The notes under the pieces are model-generated. The model did not search any database. It was not told the origin of the DNA and saw only the letters and a program-made list of their open reading frames with translations. This document shows, one piece after another, positions 1-12,100 of a DNA stretch of 64,000 nt. The translations under genes were made by a program, and so were the position numbers. This stretch comes from Oscheius sp. JU75. Lineage: Eukaryota; Nematoda; Chromadorea; Rhabditida; Rhabditidae. Each line of letters begins with the position of its first letter. Position 1 is the first letter of the stretch. The DNA is taken from NCBI GenBank assembly GCA_037178855.1, contig JASJZC010000007.1:5766001-5830000 (forward strand), in the 5' to 3' direction.

Positions 1-170
1 GCGTTCGCAGCCTTCTGGCTGCCTTGACCCACGGCCTCGCGTTCCATCGCATCTTCTTAACTATACTCTATCGGCCATCATATCGCTGCCGCATAGCTGA
101 CGGAACAGTTTCGTCCGCGCCTATTCGAGAGTTCACTAGTACTCAGATGCGAACGGCCAGTTAGCAAAAA

Positions 171-3100
171 ATGTCCTATGTATATTCCGCGGCCATATAC
201 TCTCCAGGAGAGGGAAAAACCGTTAAGAATCTCGAAGGTAAGCAAGCCATTCCACCGATGATAACAACATTTCCGTATTTGCTATTCGAGTGTTGCATGT
301 CTAACCGAGACTCTTTTTCTATTCTTTGAATCCTTCAGTTTGCCTCTAACATGGACTTTCAGACGAAGCTCGAGGTTGGCGAGGTGAGATCGCTTCTAGC
401 CGTAGTAACATCGACTTTGACGAGCTAGAACGGGAGACATCCATGCCTCGCTACGAAGTCCAGGTAAGCCGTGCCGGATACCACCAGATTATTATGTGTC
501 GACCACACAAAAAGAGCATCATTTTGTTACGTTCGCTAGATTATTGTTATCCTCCTCTGGCTGTAAACGAGCCTTTGAAAACTGCTTTCATTCTCCATAT
601 ACGAGTGCTGTGTCATATAATTGTGTTGCTGATAATGTCCGACAGTGCCAGTGATGCACCCTTATCTGGAAAGGGAGTAGTATCGGAAAGACAAGTATAT
701 TCCATAAAGTTGCTTGCAAATAGACAGCTCCCTAATCCCATTCCTGCTCCTAGAACATATCCAGTACCTTTCGCTCGCAAGGTAAGAAGAGATAAAACAA
801 TGTTTGTAGGATAATATAACCTGCATTGTTTCAGTACCGTCTGCCGAACTCGAGCGGTATCCCCGGCACACCTCAGGGAGCTGCTCCGAGTCCTCGTCAC
901 GATGACGAAGATTATCACAACGAAACACTATTCTTTGAGAGGAATAGGATCAAACAGCTGCAGGATGAGCGAGTCCATATTCAGAAGAAGACTTTTACAA
1001 AGTGGTGCAATTCCTTTCTCAGTCGGGTAGGTTTATAATGCCATTTTACAGCCTGGCGGTCTTTTTCTTCAATAATCATACCGATGGGATCGATTGAAAA
1101 GAGCGCTCGCAGAAAACAGCTGGACACGTTCCGACAGGCTCGGGGTCAATTAACACTCTGTTGTGCTAGTTGTATTGACAGGCTGATGTTTCACCAGCAC
1201 TAAAAGGAGAACGCGCTAATCGTCACCGTAAGAGTGACAACAGAAAAACAGTGAAACTGCACGGAACTGAGTTAATCAGATAAATTTGCAGGCGAGACTG
1301 GAGATTGTCGACCTCTTTGCTGATGTTGGAGATGGAGTACTGCTCATGAAACTGCTGGAAATCATTTCCGGAGACAAGCTAGGAAAGCCGAACAAGTGAT
1401 TTGACTCTATTTATCTCAGAGCAACACAATTTTTAGGGGTCGTATGCGTGTACAGAAGATTGAAAATCTAAACAAAGTTCTCGACTTTCTGAAAAAGAAG
1501 AAAATCCAGGTAAGAACTGCTATAGGTTCGATTTAGCACGTTTGCTCACACCTTCTGTCATCTGAATCTATTGTGCGCGGGCTGTCTTTCGGGGGTGTCA
1601 ATCGGCTGTGGTCAGTGTGTTGACTGTCAGTTTACGTGATGTTTGCGCAAGGGTCAAGAGCAAGGGAGACATCTCGTGGACAACTTTGGATGCGATCACT
1701 TTAAAGACTCTCCGACAATGACGGAAATGCTTTCAGCTCGAAAACATCGGAGCTGAAGATATTCTCGATAGAAATGAGCGTCTCATTCTGGGTCTCATCT
1801 GGACGATCATTCTTCGATTCCAAATCGATACCATCGTCATCGAGGTAGAGAACTTTGAAAAAAAATAACAAAACTGGTTTAGGACGAAGAAGAACGCGGT
1901 GAGAGGAAACACGCCAAGGATGCTCTGCTCCTCTGGTGCCAAAGGAAAACTGCTGGATACTCCAACGTCCGTGTGGAGAACTTCACGACCAGCTGGAGAA
2001 ATGGTCTTGCTTTCAACGCTCTTATTCATGCTCACAGGTAATTTGTTTTATTTGGGTTCACAATTCTGTATTAGGCCTGATCTGCTGAACTTCAATGCTC
2101 TCAATCCCACTGATCACATTGGAAACCTGAATAATGCATTCGACATTGCCGAAAAGAAGCTAGAAATCGCTGTGAGACTTCCAATCCATAGTCAATACAC
2201 GAACTCTTTATAGAGACTACTTGATGCCGAAGATGTCGACACAGCCAGACCGGACGAAAAGTCGATCATCACCTACGTGTCCCTCTACTATCATCATTTC
2301 GCTAAGCAGAAAACCGAGATGACTGGGGCTAGACGTGTTGGAAACGTCAGTTTCTATCACTCAACTCAAATGAAGTAATGTTTCAGATCGTTGGCAAGCT
2401 CATCGAAAGTGAAACCATGGAAGACGACTACGAGCACGTTTCTTCTGACCTCCTCCGCTGGATCAGAGAGACCATTGTCATGCTTGACAGTCGCAAGTTC
2501 CCGAACTCGCTCCAGGGCATGCGAGAGGAGCTTGACAAGTTTAATCGCTTCCGAACTGAAGAGAAACAGCCGAAGTACAAGGAGAAAGGAGAACTGGAAG
2601 CTCTGTTCTTCACCATTCAGACCAAGAGAAACGCCATGAAGCGGAAGCCTTATGTCCCTCCTGAAGGTCTCTTCATGCACGATATCGAAACCGCTTGGAA
2701 TCTGTTGGAGCGATCGGAGAACAGTCGTCAAATGGCTATCATCTCCCAGATTCAGAGGCAGGAGAAGCTAGAACAGCTGGCTCAGAAGTTCTACAAGAAA
2801 GCTGGCCTTCGAGAGACTTGGCTTCGTAACGTTCAGCAAATACTGGAAGACATGGATATTCGCGGAGGCAGCAAATCTGCTGCCGAGGTAGAAAAGGCTG
2901 TCAAGAAACAACAGGCCATAGCTACCGATATCCTTGCCAGAGTGAGTGAACCGACTTATAACCTTTTAAACCAGCTATTTTCAGGAAGAACGATTCAAGC
3001 TTCTCTCAACCATGTGTGGAGATCTGACCAAAGAAAGCTACCACGAGTGTGACAAAATCCGCGCCAGAGAACGTGACATCATCGAGAGATGGACCCAACT

Positions 3101-6100
3101 TCTTAGTCTTCTCGAGCAGAGAAGATCTGCTCTGATGAATCTGAACGATCTAATGAACTTGCTCCGTGATATTGATACCCTATCCAGTGAGCTCCGTCAA
3201 ATCGAGGTAATGCAATCATACACTGAATTAGTTATACTATATTTTTAGCCTGTTGTTCGCAACCGCGATGTTGGAAAACATCTTCTCGGTGTCGAGGATC
3301 TACTTGGAAAACATGAGCTGGTTGAAGCTCAGATCAACACCCAGGGTAATTGGCTCGCCAATGTCACCAAGGATGCCAACAACTACATTCGAAAGAAGGG
3401 AGAGCAGTACGACGTGCTCCAGAGGAAGCTGGAAGATGTGAATGGACAGTACAGCCAGTATGTTTTAAAAGCAACTCTCATTTGTCTTTCATTTATTAAG
3501 ACTCGTTGACTTATCCCGTATCCGTCGCCACAATCTCGAAAAGGCTCGCGAGCTCTTCCAGTTTATCCAAGATCATGGTGAAGAAATGGCCTGGCTTGAA
3601 GAGAGGGAGGGTCTCTGTCGCAGAGCTTTGACTCTTTCCGACGTTTCGGCGGTTCATCAGACCACTCTTCTCTTCAAGAACGTTGAGACTGAGATACAAA
3701 TCCACTGGAACCGCAGTAAAGACCTCATTGCTCTTGGTGAGCGTCTTCTCCAGTCTGGACAGCCCAAAGATGATATCCAGGTACGAACTCAAGTGATTCA
3801 ATGAAACCTTCAATCTTTAGGGTCGCCTTTCTGTCATGCAAAAGGCTTGGGATCGTCTGAGAGAAGCTGTGAAAGCTTTGGGACAATGGCTTAACGAAGC
3901 CAAACAAGCTCAGCAGTACTTCCAAGACGCCAATGAAGCCGAGTCTTGGATCCGGGAGAAGATGCCTTTGGTCAAGTCTGATGACCTCGGAAGAGACGAA
4001 GTTGCTGCCGAAAGTCTTCTTCAACGTCATGGTCGCCTCGAAGAGGAGATCAACTCATACAGAGCCGACATTGCTCGTCTCGATGAGATGGCAGCTAGCT
4101 TGGTCAACAGTGGATTCACAGCTGCTCATTCCACTGTCCTTGAGGAGGAAAAGACTGAGACTGTTCCTCAACTGGAAATGCTCTACAAGTATGCCGGAAA
4201 GGACTTCAACGTGCACAAGGGAGAGATTCTGGCCTTGTTGGAGAAGTCCACCTCTGAATGGTGGAAGGCCTTGAAGCAGGATGGAGTCGAAGGATATGTC
4301 CCATCCAACTACTGTCGTATCGTTCCTGGAGAATTGGTTACCGTCACTCAGACTACTACCAAGAACACAACTGATCCAGCAGACAGTCGTAGAGCCATTT
4401 CTGACAGACAGAAGGTCATCAGTCACGACTACCGTCAACTGAATAAACTGGCTGAAATTCGTCGTCGTCTTCTCAGTGACAATATCAAGCTGATGAGATT
4501 CTACCGTGAGTGCGACGAGTTTGAGTCCTGGACACATGAGATTCAACATGCTCTTACCGATGAGCCTACAGTGGAACACGTCAAGGCTTTCCGTGCTAAG
4601 TTTGACAAGCTCGAGGCTGACATCAAGGTAAATTGCGTAAAAGTGTATACTAAAACTTTCAGACTAATGGTGGACTGCAAGTGAAGCGCATCAATGATAT
4701 GGCCGATGAACTCATTGGAGAAGGACACAGTCAGTCACCTCAGATCGAGGCCAGAAAGAACAGGATCAATGACATGTGGGCCGAGATCGACCGTCTCAGA
4801 AAGATGAGAAGTCTACGACTTGAAGCTACTGAAAGAGTGGCGGACTTTGAAGCCTCTTGCGACGATACTCGATCCTGGATGCAGGTAATTTAGGTTCAAT
4901 CATTATTACTAATCTGTGACTTTCAGAGCAAGTTTGATGTTCTAGACAAGAAGCCTCAGGATCTGAAGAGCCTGCAGAACTTGGAACGCGATCTGAAGCC
5001 TCTGGAGGACAAGATTAAGGCTCTGGAAAAGCTTGCCGCTGAAGTCAAAAAGAATCACCCTGAAGAAGCTGCAATCATCGAAAAGCAAATAGCAGAACTA
5101 AAACGACTACATGCTGACCTTCTCGGTCGAGCTCAAGGAAAGATTAAGGAAGCAGAACAGACTCAAGGACGCGAGATGTTCGATTCTGCCTACAAAGAGC
5201 TCATCGGCTGGGTTGACCGAACAAAGAAGACTTTGGCTGATGATGTCCGAGCTGTCGATGTTCAAGAAGCCGACGATCTGTTGAAGAAGCATTATGAGCT
5301 TGGAGAGCAGATCAAGGACAAGAAATATGCTGTCGACTACGTTCACGAGCTCGGCCGTCGCCTTCTTGACAAGAACCGTGGCCTCAAGGACGTCGACGAT
5401 CAACTCCGACACCTGATCAACGAGATGGCTATCATCAAGGACATGTACAGATCCAAGGACGCGCGCCTGAAGGAACAGCTTGATCTTCAGCTTTTCAACA
5501 GGGAAGCCGAGAGAATCGACTCTGCTACTAAAGGACATGAGGCTTTCCTCGACTACAACAACCTTGGAGTAAGTACTTACTGAGTTATTGAATGAGGTTG
5601 AATTACAGGACTCCATAGAATCGGTAGAAAACCTTCTCAAGCGTCACCGTGATCTGGAAGCCAAGCTGGATGCGCAAGGTGCTCGTCTAGATGCCTTCTC
5701 AAAGAATGCCGATGACCTCATTAAGAACAAACATTCGGACAGTCCTTACATCGATCAGGTACATAACTTCCTACCTAGCATTAATTATATTATATTCAGC
5801 GGCGAAACGAGGTATTAACCCGTCGTGCTGCTGTTCAACGCATCGCTGCTGAACGAAGAAAGATGCTCGAAAGTTCCCACGAGTACCAAGGCCTTCGTCG
5901 TGACGGAGAAGAAATGCTAGCTTGGATTGCCGATAAGAAACGTTTGGCCAACGATGAAGCTCATCGTGACCTGACCAACATCGCCAACAAGCTGTTGAAG
6001 CATGAGGCCTTCGAGGCAGAAATTGGAGCCAATCAGCCCAGAATTGAAGAGATCAACCGCACTGGATCAAACTTGATGGCAAAGAAACATCCGGAATCGG

Positions 6101-9100
6101 CCAATGTTGATTCTCTTTTGAGAAGAGTCAACACCCAATGGGGAGAACTCATCAATTCCGTCCAGCACAAAGGAGAGAATCTCCGACAGGCGTCCGATCA
6201 GAAGGGTCTCAACCGGATCCTGGACGATGCTCATTCCAAGCTTGATGAGTTGCATCAGGCTTTGAGATCCGAAGATCTTGGAAACGATCTTCGAGCTGTC
6301 AAAGAACTTATCCAGAAACATTCTGTTCTGGAGCAGGAGATGGCTATCCACAAGAGAAGACTCAGTGACATCCAGGGCCGTGGAAAAAAGATGGCCGAAC
6401 AAGGCCATTTCGATTCTGACAGAATCAGCCATACTATTGCTGCTCTTCTCAAGAGATACGATGAGCTCTCCAATCCAGCTGCTGCTCGCAAATCTGCTTT
6501 GGAGGAGTCCCGCAAGTGGCATCAGTTAGCTTTCGACGTGGACTGTGAGCTTCAATGGATCGCTGAGAAGGTAAGATCATTTTAATATTAATAATAACAT
6601 TCTCTTAGCGTCCCATCGCTTCGTCGGAAGACACTGGAAGGAACTTGACTGAAGCTTTGAACATGGTCAAGAAGCAGGAGCAACTGGAGGCTGAAGTTCA
6701 ACAGCATGGCACTCACATCAATGAGACTCTTGGACAAGGAGAAAGTTTGATCCGTGGCGGGCATCGTGCCACCGCTAGCATCAAAGAGAAGTGCAACCAA
6801 GTGGGTTCTTGAGAAGTTATAGGCAAAGTACACCGTAATCTATTCAGATATTGTCATCAGATTTAAGAGAGGTAGAGACTACATAGTGTTGTGAAGCATG
6901 AGAAAGGTGTTGATTAGTTGTCCCTCTATAGTCTATCAGATTTCTTGTGTTGCGATTGAATCCAAACTTTTGTTGCAAATAAACCAAGGATTTTCAGCTC
7001 TCTGACGCCTGGAACAATCTTGCCCATCTGGTCAAGCGCAGACGTGGAATCGTAGACTGGGGAGTCAAGGAGCAGCAGTATCTGTTTGATGCCGCTGAAG
7101 TTGATTCTTGGATCATGGAGAAACGTGCTGCTCTCGTGTCGGACGACTGTGGCACTGATGAGACAGCTGCCCAGAAACTGCTTGCCAAGAACAAGGCTCT
7201 GCAGAACGACATGAACGCCTACAAGCAGTGGCTTGACAAGCTCGCAGCTAAATGTCACGAGCTTACTGCATCTGGGCGATCCAATGTTGAACGTTTTGAC
7301 AGCAGACAGAAGGAGCTGGAAGCTGAATTCGCTAAACTTTGGCAAATTGGTATAGTTTAGAGTAAATGCTCCTTCAAAGTTATTTTCAGCCGAAGAGCGT
7401 CGTCGTGCTCTTGAAGATGCTGTCTCGTTGTACGAGTATATGCGTGAGAGCGCTGATCTTGAGCAATGGATCAACGAGCAGCTGCAAACTGCCATGAGCG
7501 AGGATTACGGTGAGGACTACGAACATCTGATGGAACTCCAAGCCAAGTTTGCCGAGTTCAAGCAGGGTGTCAAGACCGGAAGTGACCTCTTCATCAGCTC
7601 CGAGGAAACTGCCAAGGCTATTCTTCGTCGTAATCCTCCGTTTGCTCGTGATGTTGCCAAGAAGCAGGAGAAGCTTCGAAGTGTGTGGACTCTTCTTCTC
7701 GACTACATCGAATCCCGAGAACAGAAGCTTGGTGCTGCTGAGGAACTCCACCGATTCAACAGAGATGTCGGAGAGCACGAGGAATGGGTCATCAGCAAGC
7801 TGAACAGCATGAGCCGGGACCTTGGAAGAGATGTCAAGCAAGTTCACACTCTGTGGCAGCAGCACGAGACTCTTGAGAACGAGATCGGCGGAATGGAACC
7901 GCGTCTGAACAAGCTGCTTGAAGAGTCTGCCAGACTCAAGCACGCCTATCCTGGAGGCAATGCCGAGCACATTTCTACCCAGCAAGCTGCTCTGGCTGAA
8001 GGATGGCAAGACTTGAAAGACGCTTCTGCAGACCGTAGAGACATGCTTCGTGCTGCCTACGATCTTCACCGATTCCAAACTGATGTCCGAGCCCTATTGT
8101 CCTGGACTGACCTTACCATCGCTGACATGCAGTCTGAGGTCCACATTAACGATCTTCAACAGGCCGAGTGGCTCCAGAAGGAACATTCCCGACTAAACAA
8201 CGAGATTGACGCTCGTGAGCCTGACTTCGGTAAGCTGGCCCAGTCTGGAAAAAAGATGATCGCTGCTGATCACTATGCTTCTGACGATATCCGCCAGAAA
8301 GTGAACATGGTAACTTCAGAAATATAACCCTATAATATGCTTATTTTTCCAGGTCGAACAAGCTCTTTCACGCCTTCGCTCCGAGTGGGAGCTGAGAAAC
8401 AGCTACCTTGCTCAAGTCGTCCAGTGGCATGCCTTCCAACGCGAAGCCAAGCAGATCATCGCTGCTATCGGAACCAAGCGCAATACGCTAAGGTTTTCGA
8501 TATCAGAACCGATGGAGTAAGCATTATTTTCAGATCGCTGGCTGTTGGCGGGACCGTCGACGATGTTGAAGGACAGACCAAGAGACTTGCAACATTCGCC
8601 AAAGCTTTGTCAACACTGGATGAACGATCAAAGGCTCTGAGCCACACTGCTCAAGAACTTATCGATGCTCGTCACATGGAGAAGAACAACATTGACATTT
8701 GGAGAAGAAAGGTCGAAGAAGCTCTGGCCAGTCTTTGTGGCGATATTGATCAACGTCGTGCCGTTCTTGGTGAGGCCTACGCTCTTGCTGCTTTCGACAG
8801 TGATGTTGCTGACATGGAAAGCTGGATCGAGGACAAGCTCAAAGGGATACGTGCTGATTATGAAAATCAAGGACAACTTCTGTCCATTGAGGACAAGATG
8901 AAGAGACTCCAACGTCACCAAGCATTAGAGGCTGAACTGGCATCCAACAAAACAAGAGTCGACCAAGTTCTTCAACGCGGACGTGAACTCTTCGCTCGTC
9001 ACAACAATCCTGACATCACTGCTCGTTCTGACGTTCTGATGAACCGGTGGACAATGTTGGTCAACGCTTGTGCCGATCAGTCTCGAGCTTTGGAAGAGTT

Positions 9101-12100
9101 CCGTGATCTCCTTGCTTTCCGTCAACTTGTTGATCGTGTTCTACACTGGATCCGTGATAAGGAGTTGCTGGTGGCTACTCGTGAAATGGGACGCGATCAG
9201 GAACATTGCAAGCAAATTCTGGCCAGACTTGATGGGTCCACTGCCGATTCTTCTGTCGATGAGCAGACTCTGGATGACATCAACCGTCTTGGAGCCAAGC
9301 TCGTCAGCCAAGGACGTTCTAGCCGTGAAGAGGTTGAACAACAGCAGAGACATCTCAACCAAACGTACAATTTTTGCACTTCCAATCATACACCGGTTTT
9401 AGGTGGAGATCTCTTCATGGAAAGATTGATTCTTACCGCCGTGATCTTCACGCTGCTATGGAAGTCCACAACTTCAATGCCGAAGTCGATGACACCAATG
9501 AGAGAATCCTTGAAAAGACTGCTGCCATGAAGAATGACGACTTTGGACGAGATTTCGCTTCGTGAGTTCATTTCAACAATCGGGTTCAACATATATTTCA
9601 GAGTCGACGTGTTGGTTCGTAAGCAGAACGCTCTCGAGAACGAAATGAGTGCTATTCACAACAAACTCATCAGTCACGACAAGGATGCTCAGGCCCTTCT
9701 TGCCAAGAAGACTCCTCTCCAGGACAGTATAATCACATCTCTGAAGAAACTGGAAGACAGCTGGAAGGAGCTCAGCGAGGCAGCTGAGCTGAGAAGCGAG
9801 AAACTCAAGAAGTCTTACAGACTTCATAAGTACCTCGACAACGTCAAAAAGGCAGAAGCCTGGTCTGTACAGCTTCGGAGTAAGATGACTTCTTATCAAC
9901 AACCTCGCACAAGCTCTGAAGCTCGTCTTCGTTTGGAACAACACGGCGAGAGAAAGGCGGAAATTGACGGTCGTCAGGAGGAGCTAAAGCTTCTTCACGA
10001 AGATGGACAGAGACTGATTGCTGAGCAGCCCGAGCACAAGCCAGAAGTTCAACGTGCCCATAAACGTGTTCAAAATTCTGAACACCAACTGCTTCAGACC
10101 TGGGACGGAGAAAAGTCTGCTCTTCAGAAGACTCTTGACTGGCTTCTCTGGTGCGACCAAGCTTCTCTCATCGAACAATGGCTAGCTGAGAAAGAAAACT
10201 TCCTTAGAACTAAGGCTCTTGGAGAAGATAGTGATGATGTTCAGGTTTGTAGATTACTTTATATAGAACCATACCGGAAGTTTCAGATGTTGATCAAGAC
10301 TCATGATGCTTTTGAGGAGACTGTTGCCAACCAGAGCGGAAAGATCGACAAACTTAAAGCTGATGCTGAGATTCTAATTAACAATGACAACGAGTTCAAG
10401 TCTGACATTGCTTCCCGTCTGGACGAGATACTCACTCGTTACCAAGAGATGCTCGATTCTGCTCGCTACAGGCATCGTGTTCTTACTGAGAGCAAAAAGT
10501 ATCATGAATTCATGGGCAGCTGTGGAGAACTGATCATGTGGATCACAGCTAAAGTTCAGGTATTCATTCTAATCAAGCGTTTTTACAGCCTAGTTTAGCT
10601 TGCCTACGACGAGTCCTATCTTGACCCCACCAATCTTCGATCGAAGCTCCAGAAACATTTGGCTTTCGACTCGGAGCTCAGCGAGAATGAGAAGAGACTC
10701 GCCGCTGTTGAGGATCAAGGAAAGACTCTGATTGCCGAGAACCACTTCATGAAGGAGAACGTCAAGGAACAGCTGTCTGAACTCCGAGGTGGATGGGATG
10801 AGCTGAGAAAGAAGGTTACATTGAAGACCAGCCGTATGCGTGAGGCTTTCGAGGCTATCACAGTCGACAGAAAACTGGAAGACCTGCAACGTTGGTTGGA
10901 TCGCGTTGAAGGAGAGCTCAGCTCGGACGATCATGGGCGCGACTTGGAATCAGTTGACAGTTTGATGACCAAGTTGGATGCCCTTTGGGAGGAGATCAAC
11001 GGCCGCAACGAGCGTGTTAAGGAGTTGATGTCTTCTGCGCGTCAGCTTAAAACTATGGGTTCTTGGACTTCCCAACAGTTCATCAACGAAGCCGAACAGA
11101 TTGAGTCTCGCTTCTACAACCTGAAGAATCCAGTTGAGATCCGTCGTGCTAACCTGAAGGAGTCCCGTCAATGGTTCGAGTGGCTCACTGCAGCTGATGA
11201 GGAGCTTGCTTGGCTGCAATCCAAACTTCTTCTCTCAAAGAGCCAAGACTATGGAGCCAGTCTTCAAGGTGCTTTGAGTCTCCAAAAGAAGCATGCTGCT
11301 CTCGAGAAGGAGCTAGAAGCCCGCCAACCTTCGATCCATGACACAGAGAAGACCGGAACTGCCATGATCAAACACGGTCATCACGCTTCTGCCGACATCC
11401 AGCAGTACATCGACCTGCTCAACAGCACTCTGCTCAGTCTGAAGGATGCTTGCAGTCTGCGACGTAGTCGTCTTCAACAGACCGTTGATAGCCAGCAGTA
11501 CTTCACTGAGGTTGCTGAAGCTGAGCAATGGATCCGCGACCAGATGCCGCTCGCTGCCAACAGCGACACTGGAAAAGACCAAGCAGCTGCGGAAAGCCAT
11601 CTTCGTCGACTGACCGTTCTTGACAAGGAGGTTGCTGATTTCCGCAAGGAGGTCGATCGTCTCCGATACAAAGCTGATGGACTCCTCTCTGAAGACAGTC
11701 ACGACGCTACCCAAATCAACTCCAGACAGATGAGACTCGACTCTGCTTACAACGATTTGGTCAAGGAGTGCGGAAAGCGTCGTTCTGTTTTGGTCGATGC
11801 TGGACGCTACTACCGTTTCGTTCGCCAAGTCGAAGACCTGTCTGATTGGCTCCATGAGAAGGAAAAAATTGCCGCTTCGGATGATTTTGGACGTGACTTG
11901 GAAAGTTGTCTTCTTCTGGCTGAAAACTTTGACTCGGTCCTTCGTGAGCTATCCGGAGCTGGAGAACGAGTTGCTGGCGTCCAACGTGCCCAGGAAGAGC
12001 TTCTTAGAAGCGGTTTGTTATATTACTTGATCTTTTTACACTGATTTTCAGGTCATCCTTACACTGCTTCCATTCAAGCCAAGGGAACGGATCTTCAGGA

